This document shows positions 9,054-17,694 of a stretch of 64,000 bases of DNA, one piece after another. The number at the start of each line of letters is the position of its first letter. Within the stretch, counting starts at the first letter, position 1. The translations under genes were made by a program, and so were the position numbers. This stretch comes from CAVYGN01 sp963796325 (GTDB taxonomy: Bacteria > Spirochaetota > Brevinematia > Brevinematales > JAOACQ01): assembly GCA_963796325.1 (NCBI GenBank), contig CAWCLF010000003.1, forward strand, positions 62,001 to 126,000. The letters run 5' to 3'. The notes below the pieces were generated by a model, which ran no database searches, had not been told where the DNA came from, and saw only the letters and a list, made by a program, of their open reading frames with translations.

Positions 9054-10151
9054 TTATCGTGCGGTTTTTTTTACAATGCCGGCAATGAGCTTCTGGTCTG
9101 CAGCGGTAAGGTAAGGATGCATGGGGAGGCTGAAAATTTCCCCTGATACCAATTCGGAAACAGGAAAATCCCCCCTGTTGTATCCAAGATATCTGTAAGC
9201 TTCCTGGAGGTGAATAGGTATGGGATAGTGTATGGCTGTCGGTATTCCCTCTTTTTTTAAATTATCTATCGTTTCCTGCCGGTTTTTGACCCTTATTGAA
9301 TATTGGGCATAGACATGCCTGCCGGTATAACTTTCTATAAAAGGTGTTACCGCCGGACTTCCGGCCAGTAATTCCGTGTATCTGGCGCCGATCTCCGCCC
9401 TTTTTTCGGCTTCTTTTTCAAATCCTTTGAATTTAGCCAGGAGAATGCCTGCCTGGATTGTATCCAGCCTGAAATTAAGCCCGATGTATTTATGAACATA
9501 CCTCTCGCCCTGCCCATGGTTGGAAATGCTTCTCATTTTTTCCGCGAGGTCCCGGTCGGATGTGAAGATCATGCCGCCGTCGCCGTAGCATCCCAGCGGT
9601 TTTGAAGGATAAAATGAAGTGGCTCCCGCATCGGACAGGCCGCAGGATTTCCGGCCCTTGTAAATAGCGCCGAAAGACTGTGCGCCGTCCTCGAGGACGA
9701 AAATTCCATGCTTCTTTGCTATGGCATTGACCTCATCCATATCCGGAGTCTGGCCGTAAAGCGAAACCGGGATTATGCCTTTGGTCCTGGACGTGATCTT
9801 TTTTTCGATCTCTTTTATATTCAGGTTGTAATTCTTTGCATCGATGTCGACAAAAACGGGCCTTGCTCCTAAGAAGCATATTACTTCGGCTGTTGCGATA
9901 AAAGTAAAGGGCGAAGTGATTATTTCATCTCCGGACTTGATTCCGTATGCCATGAGAGGTATAAGGAGGGCGTCCGTCCCTGATGAGCAGGCTATCGCAT
10001 ACTTTGAACCGGTATAATCCGCCAGTTTTTCCTCGATCTCCCTTACTTCCTGCCCGAGTATGAAACCGGATTTCATGATTATATCATGTATTCTGCTATC
10101 TATATCGTCCTTATAATTCCGATATTGACTCAACAGGTCTATAAAATTCAT
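9054..10151 (-). CDS. DegT/DnrJ/EryC1/StrS-family sugar aminotransferase
   Basis: A 365-residue PLP enzyme of the nucleotide-sugar aminotransferase family. It places an amino group on a keto-sugar nucleotide for surface polysaccharide or glycan synthesis. Seen: substrate/PLP motifs CSSGTDALLIPL and EDGAQSFGA, and YPSKPLG with the Lys forming the Schiff base. The closest style is WbpE/DegT enzymes acting on UDP-amino sugars. Start chosen at 10151 because GGAGAG precedes it and the predicted transcription start is near 10183; an ATG 21 bases earlier lacks a site. It is a single gene with its own promoter; the specific sugar is unknown. Confidence 0.9.
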   Translation of the reverse strand: MNFIDLLSQYRNYKDDIDSRIHDIIMKSGFILGQEVREIEEKLADYTGSKYAIACSSGTDALLIPLMAYGIKSGDEIITSPFTFIATAEVICFLGARPVFVDIDAKNYNLNIKEIEKKITSRTKGIIPVSLYGQTPDMDEVNAIAKKHGIFVLEDGAQSFGAIYKGRKSCGLSDAGATSFYPSKPLGCYGDGGMIFTSDRDLAEKMRSISNHGQGERYVHKYIGLNFRLDTIQAGILLAKFKGFEKEAEKRAEIGARYTELLAGSPAVTPFIESYTGRHVYAQYSIRVKNRQETIDNLKKEGIPTAIHYPIPIHLQEAYRYLGYNRGDFPVSELVSGEIFSLPMHPYLTAADQKLIAGIVKKTAR

Positions 10152-10189
10152 GTCTCTCTCCATTTTTTCCATTTAAAGCCGGTACATTT

Positions 10190-10218
10190 ATTATACTATG
10201 AAAAGGCTTATTTTACAA
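10190..10218 (-). promoter_or_regulatory. predicted promoter of the sugar aminotransferase
   Basis: On the minus strand TTGTAA (-35, 10213-10218), 17 bases, then TATAAT (-10, 10190-10195). It sits in the gap after the AsmA-like gene. Confidence 0.5.
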
Positions 10219-10256
10219 TCCGGAAATAGATTCGGGTTCCTGTTCGGGGGAAAGGC

Positions 10257-12191
10257 TCATTCGATTTTGACTGCAGGTTTAGCCAGTTCTCCGTCTATTA
10301 TAAGGCTGAAATTCAAACGGTCCCCGGATTGATGGCCGGATGTTAAAATCTGTGCAAAATTCGGCAGTCCTGAAAGATAGCTGTCGGCAAATGATATGTC
10401 CGACCTGACGGTTAGAGTTTTTTCCTTGAATGATACGCCCCCCGACGCCTGTGCGGTTATGTCCGTACTGTCAAGAGTGAGTTCACCGATCGACAGTATG
10501 GAGCCCTGGAGGCTCCCCCTGGCATGGATCGAGTCGAAAAAGATATCGTTCAGGGGGATGTCGAATAATGTTTTTGCAATTTCTTCCTGGAGGAAGAAAT
10601 CCTTGATCTCCCCGTTATTGATCTTCGCATCGAATGCAGCCTTCGCAAGGGTGAAATCATTTACCGGAATATTGAAATTTCCTGTAATGTCGGCGCTTCC
10701 ATAAATTTTTCTGCCTCCTTCAAGAAAAGTCCGGGAAAATTCCTTTAGTTTTATCCCTGTAATGGCAGCATCGCCGGAAATATTCCCATGGGAAAGCACC
10801 ATGCTTATTAGTACGTTACCCCTGAAAAGGCCGGCTTTCAATTCCTTTACAGTTATCATGTCCGGGTCGGAGGCATTTATATCCAGGTACAGATCAGTCA
10901 GTTCAAATTTTTTATATGTTATTTTACCGGCATTTACAGTCAGGATTACAGGGAATATTTTCAAGGGGAATAAGGCTGCAGGAGATTTGGCTGTATTGGA
11001 ATTGGAAAAGCAGGTCATGAGAGCTTCCATGTCGATATTGCCCGCGTCTGCATGGATTTGCACTCCTCCCGAAAAGAGGTTGCCGCAATTTATTTTCATA
11101 TCTGCTTTTATTCCGGGAGCTTTCATGCTGATTGCCGCTTCAAGAGAGTTGGAGTCAATACGGACCGATCCTTCCGTGCTGGATATCCATGAATATTTAA
11201 CATCCTGAAGCTTCAAATTTCCGCTGATAAATGTTTCTTTACCCGAGTTAAGATTGAAATCTCCGGTTATTTTGCCCGCCGCCCCTTTTAACAGGTCTCC
11301 CGGGTCCAGCGCCAGCGATTCCGCATCGACAGCGAGGCTGCCGGAGGGAATCGAATATGTTAAACCCTTAATTTGCGCTGAACTGTTCCCGGATCTTATG
11401 TCTAATTGTGTAAGAGATAATGTAAGGGTCTTGAAGATAAAATCGAGATTGTATGTTTTAAGGGATTCGAAATAAAAATTTCCATAATTGATCTTCAGTT
11501 CTTTCCCGTCGAGGTGGATGTTATTATCATTGTCCCTTTTAACCCCGCCTTCAAGGGCCTGGATTTTAAGGGCGGTTGCCGTATTGAAAAGAGAATCGAT
11601 ATCGGTTCCGGTTATTTTGACGAAACCGCTGTTTAAAGTGCCTTTATAATCCAGATTGGCATTTGACGATCTTAACGTAAGGGAGAGGGGCATATCATAC
11701 AGCTTCCTGTCCGGCGATACGGTTATTTCGGTCCGGAAAGGTATTTTATTGTACGTTATGATTGAATCGGAGATAGAGAGCCTGTGAACGATAATAGGGA
11801 TCGTTTTTTTGCCGGAAATGTTTTTAACGGAAAATCTGTCGTAGATACTGATAATATTTTCAGGAGTAGTATTGAGACCCCTTACCGAGATGCTTATAAT
11901 TTCAACTTTATTGTTGATAAGAGCGATGGGATTGTATAAGAGCCCCCCTCTGCTGAAATAAAGGAGTTCCCTGGAACCGGAGCTGATGCTTACCCCTTTT
12001 AATTCGAGACCTTTAAAGAGGTTGAATTCTGCGCCTGACGCTTTGATATCCAGTAAGTATGAATCATGGAGCTGTTTTGATAATAATTCGAGTAATTTTT
12101 GAGGATTTGAGGAATAAAACCAGACGAAGACTGTGACGGATCCGATAAAGACTAAACATATTATGATTAAAACCCATTTAATGACTTTCAT
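10257..12191 (-). CDS. AsmA-like envelope protein
   Basis: A 644-residue protein anchored by one N-terminal transmembrane helix (about residues 5-26), followed by a long beta-rich periplasmic region of repeating hydrophobic/polar strands and a C-terminal AsmA-like segment. Family members (AsmA, TamB, YhdP) form groove-like bridges that move or organise phospholipid between the two membranes of diderm cells; that role is inferred from the fold type only. It follows a 61-residue gene by 15 bases and probably shares its promoter. The length is within the AsmA range. No catalytic motif is expected or seen. Confidence 0.75.
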   Translation of the reverse strand: MKVIKWVLIIICLVFIGSVTVFVWFYSSNPQKLLELLSKQLHDSYLLDIKASGAEFNLFKGLELKGVSISSGSRELLYFSRGGLLYNPIALINNKVEIISISVRGLNTTPENIISIYDRFSVKNISGKKTIPIIVHRLSISDSIITYNKIPFRTEITVSPDRKLYDMPLSLTLRSSNANLDYKGTLNSGFVKITGTDIDSLFNTATALKIQALEGGVKRDNDNNIHLDGKELKINYGNFYFESLKTYNLDFIFKTLTLSLTQLDIRSGNSSAQIKGLTYSIPSGSLAVDAESLALDPGDLLKGAAGKITGDFNLNSGKETFISGNLKLQDVKYSWISSTEGSVRIDSNSLEAAISMKAPGIKADMKINCGNLFSGGVQIHADAGNIDMEALMTCFSNSNTAKSPAALFPLKIFPVILTVNAGKITYKKFELTDLYLDINASDPDMITVKELKAGLFRGNVLISMVLSHGNISGDAAITGIKLKEFSRTFLEGGRKIYGSADITGNFNIPVNDFTLAKAAFDAKINNGEIKDFFLQEEIAKTLFDIPLNDIFFDSIHARGSLQGSILSIGELTLDSTDITAQASGGVSFKEKTLTVRSDISFADSYLSGLPNFAQILTSGHQSGDRLNFSLIIDGELAKPAVKIE

Positions 12192-12206
12192 TCACGTCCC
12201 GGGATC

Positions 12207-12392
12207 TCAGATGTTTTTCATATAGCGGCGGGCGTTGAACTGGAACCAGTTGTCGTAATACTTGGTTATCCATTCCTTGGTGGCCCTTTTTAAGCCGATA
12301 TCGTTCCCTTCTTTTTCACTTTCAAGCCATTTGTACTGCAGAATCTCATGGATGACGTCCTGAACCTCTTCTCTTAGATCAAAGTACTTCAT
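12207..12392 (-). CDS. small conserved-looking protein, function unknown
   Basis: A 61-residue soluble protein rich in aromatic residues (KYYDNWFQFNARRY) and predicted helical. No family recognised. A GGAGGAGG run lies about 15 bases upstream of the ATG, longer than usual spacing. A good promoter (TTGATT-16-TACAAT) lies upstream, and the AsmA-like gene begins 15 bases after its stop, so the two are probably one transcript. Confidence 0.6.
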   Translation of the reverse strand: MKYFDLREEVQDVIHEILQYKWLESEKEGNDIGLKRATKEWITKYYDNWFQFNARRYMKNI

Positions 12393-12445
12393 GAAAAATA
12401 TAAGAACCTCCTCCCTTATCCTGAGGATGAGAGATAAACGTAATT

Positions 12446-12473
12446 ATTGTAACACAATTTTTTTTAAAATCAA
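12446..12473 (-). promoter_or_regulatory. predicted promoter of the small protein/AsmA-like operon
   Basis: On the minus strand TTGATT (12468-12473), 16 bases, TACAAT (12446-12451), in the AT-rich gap after tpiA. Confidence 0.45.
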
Positions 12474-12504
12474 GGTTTCGCATTTTTTTAAAAAACTTTT
12501 AATA

Positions 12505-13260
12505 TTACTGAAATTTAACAATCCTGGCAAAGGAATCCGCTTTCAGGCTGGCTCCGCCGACCAGCGCACCGTCTATATTTTCTTTCGACATCAGCGCGTC
12601 GATATTCTCCGGTTTAACGGAACCGCCGTACTGGATAACGGCTTTACCGGCGAAATCGCTGTCATAAATGCCTTCCAGGACTTTTCTTATGAATCCATGA
12701 ACATTGTCTGCATCGTCAGGAGTGGCTGTTTTGCCGGTGCCGATCGCCCAGACAGGTTCGTATGCGATCGTAACTTTTAAAGCCCTTTCTTTGCCGATAT
12801 TTCTGAACCCTTCGGTAATCTGCAATTTTACGACCTGTTCAGTCAGGCCCTTTTCCCTTTCCAGAAGAAGTTCGCCTACGCAGAGAATAGGGGATAGCCC
12901 CGCATTGAGGGCCGATATGACCTTTTTATTGATAAGTTCATCTTTTTCTCCGAAAATATGCCTTCTTTCGGAATGACCGAGTATTACATAACCGGCGCCT
13001 GCGTCGAGAAGCTGCCGCGGGGATATTTCGCCTGTAAAAGCGCCTTCGCTTTCATAGTACATATTCTGCGCTCCCACCTTTATGCCGCCGCCTTTAAAGG
13101 CCTGCGCCAGGGGCTGGATCATCGTGAAAGGGGCGCAGATAAGAATGTCCCTGTCTTTTATCCCTGAAACCTGTTTTATAAAATCATTTGCAAATTCAAG
13201 GGCTTCCGGAATTGTTTTATACATTTTCCAGTTTCCTGCCAGGAAAGGTTTTCGAGGCAT
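12505..13260 (-). CDS. tpiA: triosephosphate isomerase
   Basis: A 251-residue glycolytic TIM barrel interconverting glyceraldehyde 3-phosphate and dihydroxyacetone phosphate. Catalytic residues are seen: Asn10 and Lys12 in AGNWKMY, His96 in LGHSERR, Glu in AYEPVWAIGTG with its flexible lid loop, and the phosphate-binding QYGGSV and GALVGGASL. Length is standard. It follows pgk by 24 bases, and the gene order gap-pgk-tpi is a common glycolytic operon. Confidence 0.97.
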   Translation of the reverse strand: MPRKPFLAGNWKMYKTIPEALEFANDFIKQVSGIKDRDILICAPFTMIQPLAQAFKGGGIKVGAQNMYYESEGAFTGEISPRQLLDAGAGYVILGHSERRHIFGEKDELINKKVISALNAGLSPILCVGELLLEREKGLTEQVVKLQITEGFRNIGKERALKVTIAYEPVWAIGTGKTATPDDADNVHGFIRKVLEGIYDSDFAGKAVIQYGGSVKPENIDALMSKENIDGALVGGASLKADSFARIVKFQ

Positions 13261-13284
13261 ATTATTTCTCCTTAAATTAATTTT

Positions 13285-14553
13285 TTATTTGTCCATTAAA
13301 GCGGCTACTCCGGGCAGCACCTTGCCCTCGACAAGTTCGAGGGAAGCCCCGCCGCCTGTCGATATATGCGACATCTTGCCCGCTACTCCGGCCTTGTTGA
13401 CCGCCGATACGGAATCCCCGCCGCCTATCACGGTAATGCAGCCGGGCAGGTTCGCGAGAGTCTCGGCAATTGCCATCGTTCCTTTTGCGAACTTTGGAAA
13501 TTCAAATACGCCGAGAGGGCCGTTCCAGAAAACAGTTTTTGACCCTTTGAGAGCGCCCTGGAATTTCTCTATCGAGAGAGGTCCTATATCCATGCCCATC
13601 CATCCGTCGTCGATATTACCTCTGGCGACATGCTTTGATTCGGCATCCGGTGAAAACGATGTGGTTACTATGTGGTCGATAGGCAGATATATGTATACAT
13701 GAGATTCGTAAGCTTTTTGAAGAATGTCCCTGGCCTTTTCGATCATCTCGTCCTCAACCAGCGATGTGCCGACAGATAACCCCTTGGCTTTGAGGAATGT
13801 ATATGCCATGCCGCCGCCGACTATAAGCTTGTCGACCTTGGAGAGAAGTCTTTCGAGGACGCTTATCTTGGAAGATACTTTTGCGCCTCCGATTATAGCG
13901 GTAAAAGGCCTCTCGGGATTTTTAACGATCTTTTCGTCGAGATATTCGAGTTCTTTTTCCATCAAAAAACCTGCAACTGCAGGCAGCATATGGGCTATCG
14001 TCTCGGTCGATGCATGCGGCCTGTGTGCCGTGCCGAAAGCGTCGTTTACATAGATATCCCCGTAAGACGCAAGTTCTTCAGCCATTTTATTTCTTTTAGC
14101 CGCATCCTTGGAAGTTTCCTCTTCATGAAAACGCGTGTTTTCAAGCATCAGGATACCCCCTTCGGGAAGGGAATCCACCATCTTCTTTGTATCGGGTCCC
14201 AATGCATCCGGGGCGAATTTCACTTCCTTGCCAAGGAGGTTTGCAAAATATTTGCAGACGGGTTCAAGCATATGCTTTCCGGCAAGGTATTTCTTTTCGT
14301 CAAAAGGTTTGCCTTCTTTTGCGGCTTTTTCTTTCGCCTTTTCCATATCCTTCCTGGGATCGCCAAGGTGAGACATCAGAACAAGGCTCTTTGCCTTTTG
14401 ACCGAGTATATATTGTATTGTCGGCAGGGCGGCCCTTATGCGTGTATCGTCCTGTACGACTCCGTCCTTCATCGGAACGTTGAAATCTACCCGCATAATA
14501 ATTCGTTTGCCTTTAAGGTCGATATCCTTTACCGTCTTTTTAGATATACTCAT
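13285..14553 (-). CDS. pgk: phosphoglycerate kinase
   Basis: A 422-residue kinase transferring phosphate from 1,3-bisphosphoglycerate to ADP. Seen: the N-terminal RVDFNVPM signature, triose-binding segments (SHLGDPR, ENTRFH), NDAFGTAHRPHAST, the nucleotide-site GGAKVSSK, and C-terminal GGGDSVSAV with TGGGASLE. It is slightly longer than typical because of a Lys/Glu-rich insertion around residues 70-90, where E. coli Pgk is short. SD GGAGGG precedes the ATG. It is separated from gap by an intrinsic terminator, so pgk and tpi probably depend on read-through or their own promoter. Confidence 0.97.
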   Translation of the reverse strand: MSISKKTVKDIDLKGKRIIMRVDFNVPMKDGVVQDDTRIRAALPTIQYILGQKAKSLVLMSHLGDPRKDMEKAKEKAAKEGKPFDEKKYLAGKHMLEPVCKYFANLLGKEVKFAPDALGPDTKKMVDSLPEGGILMLENTRFHEEETSKDAAKRNKMAEELASYGDIYVNDAFGTAHRPHASTETIAHMLPAVAGFLMEKELEYLDEKIVKNPERPFTAIIGGAKVSSKISVLERLLSKVDKLIVGGGMAYTFLKAKGLSVGTSLVEDEMIEKARDILQKAYESHVYIYLPIDHIVTTSFSPDAESKHVARGNIDDGWMGMDIGPLSIEKFQGALKGSKTVFWNGPLGVFEFPKFAKGTMAIAETLANLPGCITVIGGGDSVSAVNKAGVAGKMSHISTGGGASLELVEGKVLPGVAALMDK

Positions 14554-14584
14554 TATAACCCTCCTGTTTTCCCCTTCTTTATAA

Positions 14585-14616
14585 AAAAAACAAGGGGAAC
14601 GGGTATCCCCGTTCCC
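14585..14616 (-). terminator. intrinsic terminator between gap and pgk
   Basis: In minus orientation a perfect 9-bp stem GGGAACGGG/CCCGTTCCC (14595-14603 with 14608-14616) with a 4-base loop is followed by CCTTG and a run of T (complement of the A run near 14583-14590). It lies between the gap stop and the pgk ribosome site, so partial termination here would make gap mRNA more abundant than pgk-tpi. Confidence 0.8.
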
Positions 14617-14624
14617 GCCGAAGT

Positions 14625-15686
14625 TTATTTTCCGGTCATGTACTTTAACAGATCAACCACTCTGTTGGAATAGCCCCATTCGTTGTCATACCATGACACC
14701 ACTTTAAAGAAGCGTTTTTCACCCTTTAAATTATTCTGCATTGTGGCAAGCGAATCATAAATAGAAGACCTTGAGTCATGGATAAAATCGGTCGATACCA
14801 CTTCCTCGCCGCAGTATCCAAGGTATCCCTTCAAATAAGTTTCGGATGCCTTTTTCATCAGTTTGTCGATTTCATCTATCGAGGTATCTTTGACGGATCT
14901 GAAAGTCAAATCCACAACCGAGACGTCTGAAACCGGGATACGGAACGACATTCCGGTGAGTTTGCCTTTTGTGGCGGGTAAAACTTCACCGACAGCTTTT
15001 GCCGCACCGGTTGTCGAGGGTATAACGTTTATCGCTGCGGCCCTTCCTCCCCTCCAGTCCTTTTTCGAGGGGCCGTCAACCGTCTTTTGCGTCGCCGTAT
15101 AGGCATGTATCGTAGTCATAAGGCCGGTCTCTATGCCTATGCCTTCTTTTAACAGTACATGAACTAATGGCGCAAGACAGTTCGTCGTGCAGGAAGCGTT
15201 GGAGACGATGTTATGTTTTGAAGGATCGTATTCTGTTTCATTTACACCCATAACGAGGGTCTTGACCTCGCCCTTCCCGGGAGCAGTAATTATGACCTTT
15301 TTAGCCCCTGCGTCAAGATGTCCTTTGGCCTTTTCAGAATCAGTGAAAAGCCCTGTCGACTCGATTACATATTCGACGCCGAGGGATTTCCAGGGGAGTT
15401 CTCCGGGGTTTTTTGTAGCCATTATACATTTGATCTTGTTTCCGTTGACGATGAGAATATCGTCCTTTTCCACCCCCGCTCCGCTCTTTTCGGTAGCCAG
15501 ACTTCCGTTGAACTGTCCATGAACAGAATCGTATTTCAACTGGTATGCAAAATACTCAGCATCGGTTGTTATATCGACTACGGCAACGACATCGAATTTT
15601 GAGCCGAGTAATTTCTGTTCGACAAGAGCGTTGAAAACCAGCCTTCCAATCCGTCCGAACCCGTTAATACCAACTTTAATACCCAT
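14625..15686 (-). CDS. gap: glyceraldehyde-3-phosphate dehydrogenase
   Basis: A 353-residue NAD-dependent dehydrogenase converting glyceraldehyde 3-phosphate to 1,3-bisphosphoglycerate. Seen: the NAD-binding GINGFGRIGRL, the active-site SNASCTTNC with Cys166, His in TTIHAYTATQ, and the C-terminal SWYDNEWGYSNRV. Asp38 in VVDIT predicts NAD rather than NADP preference. SD GGAGGAGAG precedes the ATG. A terminator follows its stop. The upstream gap holds a tandem heptamer array. Confidence 0.97.
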   Translation of the reverse strand: MGIKVGINGFGRIGRLVFNALVEQKLLGSKFDVVAVVDITTDAEYFAYQLKYDSVHGQFNGSLATEKSGAGVEKDDILIVNGNKIKCIMATKNPGELPWKSLGVEYVIESTGLFTDSEKAKGHLDAGAKKVIITAPGKGEVKTLVMGVNETEYDPSKHNIVSNASCTTNCLAPLVHVLLKEGIGIETGLMTTIHAYTATQKTVDGPSKKDWRGGRAAAINVIPSTTGAAKAVGEVLPATKGKLTGMSFRIPVSDVSVVDLTFRSVKDTSIDEIDKLMKKASETYLKGYLGYCGEEVVSTDFIHDSRSSIYDSLATMQNNLKGEKRFFKVVSWYDNEWGYSNRVVDLLKYMTGK

Positions 15687-15753
15687 TCTCTCCTCCTTTA
15701 TTTGTTAGAAATTAACCTGATATTTTAAGGCATTTAAATAATAATATCAACTT

Positions 15754-15830
15754 CAGTCAACAGTCACTTCAGTCAACAGTCAACAGTCAACAGTCAACAG
15801 TCAACAGTCAACAGTCGATAGTCGTCAGTC
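15754..15830. repeat. tandem heptamer array CAGTCAA
   Basis: Six uninterrupted perfect copies of CAGTCAA (15770-15811) flanked by degenerate copies (CAGTCAA, CAGTCAC before; CAGTCGA, TAGTCG, TCAGTCGA after). It lies between gap and the ManC-type gene. The same AGTC-based words recur near 27031-27167. The period of seven and the lack of spacers exclude CRISPR. Function unknown; slipped-strand length variation is likely. Confidence 0.9.
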
Positions 15831-15873
15831 GAAAGTGATGCATATAACATGACTCCCGGCTCCCGGCTTTCGA

Positions 15874-17262
15874 CTATGCCCTGCCGTATGCGTCTTCAAC
15901 CCTTTCGATGTCGTCTTCGCCTACATATTCTCCGTTTTGAACTTCAATAATTTCAAGTTCGATCTTTCCGGGATTTGAGAGCCTGTGCAGGGCGTATTTA
16001 GGAACGAAAGCGCTTTCATTTTCATGAATTACATATTCCGATTCGCCGACTTTTATTTTTGCAGTGCCCCTGACAACGACCCAGTGCTCGCTCCTATAGG
16101 CATGGCGCTGCAGTGAAAGGCTGGCCCCGGGTGCAACGGATATCTTTTTAATTTTGTATCTGTCCGATTCCTCGAGTATCGTGTAAAATCCCCAGGGGCG
16201 GTATATCGTGGTATGATCGCTGGCCTCTTTGCGGCCTTCATCCTTCAGGCGGCCTACCATGTCCTTTACAAGCTGGGTGCTGTTCCTGTCGCTTACAAGT
16301 ATTGCATCGGCAGTCTCGATAACAGCGAGGTTCGATACGCCTATCAAGGCTGTGAGTTTTTTATCGCTCAAAACGAGGCTGTTTTTCACATTGATGAGTT
16401 CGACGTCGCCTTCAACGGCGTTGTTGTTCCCATCCTTGGGGAGGACCTCATAAACTGAATCCCAGGATCCTATATCGTTCCATTCCACAGGCAGCCTTAC
16501 GCAGAGAATGTCCTTCACTTTTTCCATTACCGCATAATCGATGGATATCGGATCAATATCGGAGTAGCGTTCAATCATGCCGCTCAGGGTATCTTCGGTA
16601 ATCATGCGGTACAATGAGGGGGCATGCGCTTTAAAAGAATCCATTATGACTTTGATTGAAAACATGAACATGCCGGAATTCCACAGGTACTTCCCCGATG
16701 CGACATATTCCCGAGCTCTTTTTTTATCGGGTTTTTCGACAAAACGGCTTACGAGGTTCGATCCTCCTTCGCCGGAAGGGCCGAGTTCAATGTAGCCGTA
16801 TCCGCATTCGGGCTTTGAAGGGTTAATTCCGAAAGTGACTATATTGCTCCCGGCGAGAAAGAGGGAAGCCTTTACAGTATCTGCAAAGTCCTTTTCGGGT
16901 TTTATGATATGATCGGAAGGTGAAAAAAAGAGGATCTCATCCTCAGGGCATCCCTCCTTTTCAATCAGGTACTTGACGCTCAGAGCTATAGCCGGAGCTG
17001 TATTTTTTCCGACCGGCTCGATGATCAGATTGTTGAATTCGGAATTAATAACCTGGGATAAATGACCTTTTATGGTCAACTTGTATTCCTCGCCGGCGAC
17101 AGCATAAATATCTCCGGGACCTCCAAGAAGCAGAAGGCGTTTTGCCGTCGATTGAAGAAAGCTGTCGCTATGGAACAGGGACAAGAACTGTTTCGGGTAA
17201 TTTTTTCTGGAAAGCGGCCATAATCTTGTTCCTGATCCCCCGGCCATAATGATCGATTTCAT
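15874..17262 (-). CDS. manC: bifunctional mannose-1-phosphate guanylyltransferase/mannose-6-phosphate isomerase
   Basis: A 462-residue enzyme making GDP-mannose. The N-terminal nucleotidyltransferase domain (about 1-270) has the AGGSGTRLWPLSRKNYPKQFL signature and FVEKPD. The C-terminal cupin domain (about 350-455) has RPWGFY, LQRHAYRSEHW and AFVPKYALHRLSNPG, the metal-binding type II phosphomannose isomerase pattern. ATG at 17262 is preferred over a GTG nine bases earlier because AGGG then has better spacing. With the phosphohexomutase it could complete the fructose 6-phosphate to GDP-mannose route, feeding polysaccharide or glycan synthesis. Confidence 0.93.
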   Translation of the reverse strand: MKSIIMAGGSGTRLWPLSRKNYPKQFLSLFHSDSFLQSTAKRLLLLGGPGDIYAVAGEEYKLTIKGHLSQVINSEFNNLIIEPVGKNTAPAIALSVKYLIEKEGCPEDEILFFSPSDHIIKPEKDFADTVKASLFLAGSNIVTFGINPSKPECGYGYIELGPSGEGGSNLVSRFVEKPDKKRAREYVASGKYLWNSGMFMFSIKVIMDSFKAHAPSLYRMITEDTLSGMIERYSDIDPISIDYAVMEKVKDILCVRLPVEWNDIGSWDSVYEVLPKDGNNNAVEGDVELINVKNSLVLSDKKLTALIGVSNLAVIETADAILVSDRNSTQLVKDMVGRLKDEGRKEASDHTTIYRPWGFYTILEESDRYKIKKISVAPGASLSLQRHAYRSEHWVVVRGTAKIKVGESEYVIHENESAFVPKYALHRLSNPGKIELEIIEVQNGEYVGEDDIERVEDAYGRA

Positions 17263-17271
17263 AACAGACAC

Positions 17272-17694
17272 CCTTTTGAAAATATATTAAATGGATCCCG
17301 GCCCCAGCATTTCAGGGATATTTCATAAGGGCGGTTCCAAAAACTAGCATTTTATATGGTTATATATGCAACAAAGCTAATGATTCCGCCCTATGGGCCC
17401 TGTGCCTGTCCGGCCCAGGACAGGTGCACATCCTATCCGAGCCAAATCCTGAGCCAAAGGCTCAGGACGAAGGCAGGTTATTAGAAGTGCCCATAACTAA
17501 TATAATAACTGGAAAAATTAATTTTATCAATTAAGGATTGAACATGGACAGGCTTTGAGGAGGCATGCACTTTAATAAACGTTTATTTAACTCTATATAT
17601 CGCAAGGAATAAAATCACACTGAATTTTGCAATTCGGTTTATGCGGGTCTACAATAATGCATACGGGAGATCATTATTATCATGAGGTTAAGGG
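17272..17694. other. 423-base gap with hairpin-forming repeats, no gene seen
   Basis: Between two divergent genes. It holds a perfect 9-bp hairpin with a 3-base loop (17448-17466, TCCTGAGCC/GGCTCAGGA), an adjacent imperfect hairpin (about 17401-17430), and a third imperfect inverted repeat with AGGGCGG ends (about 17327-17395). Three neighbouring inverted repeats look like a REP- or MITE-like insertion. No open frame with a ribosome site was found. Promoters for the two flanking genes must lie here but none stands out. Confidence 0.5.

Noticed and set aside
15754..15830. CRISPR array
   Set aside because: The unit is seven bases with no spacers, and no cas gene is nearby.
17272..17694. Small gene in the ManC-PlsC gap
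   Set aside because: The only ATG with a nearby purine tract is followed within a few codons by a stop.
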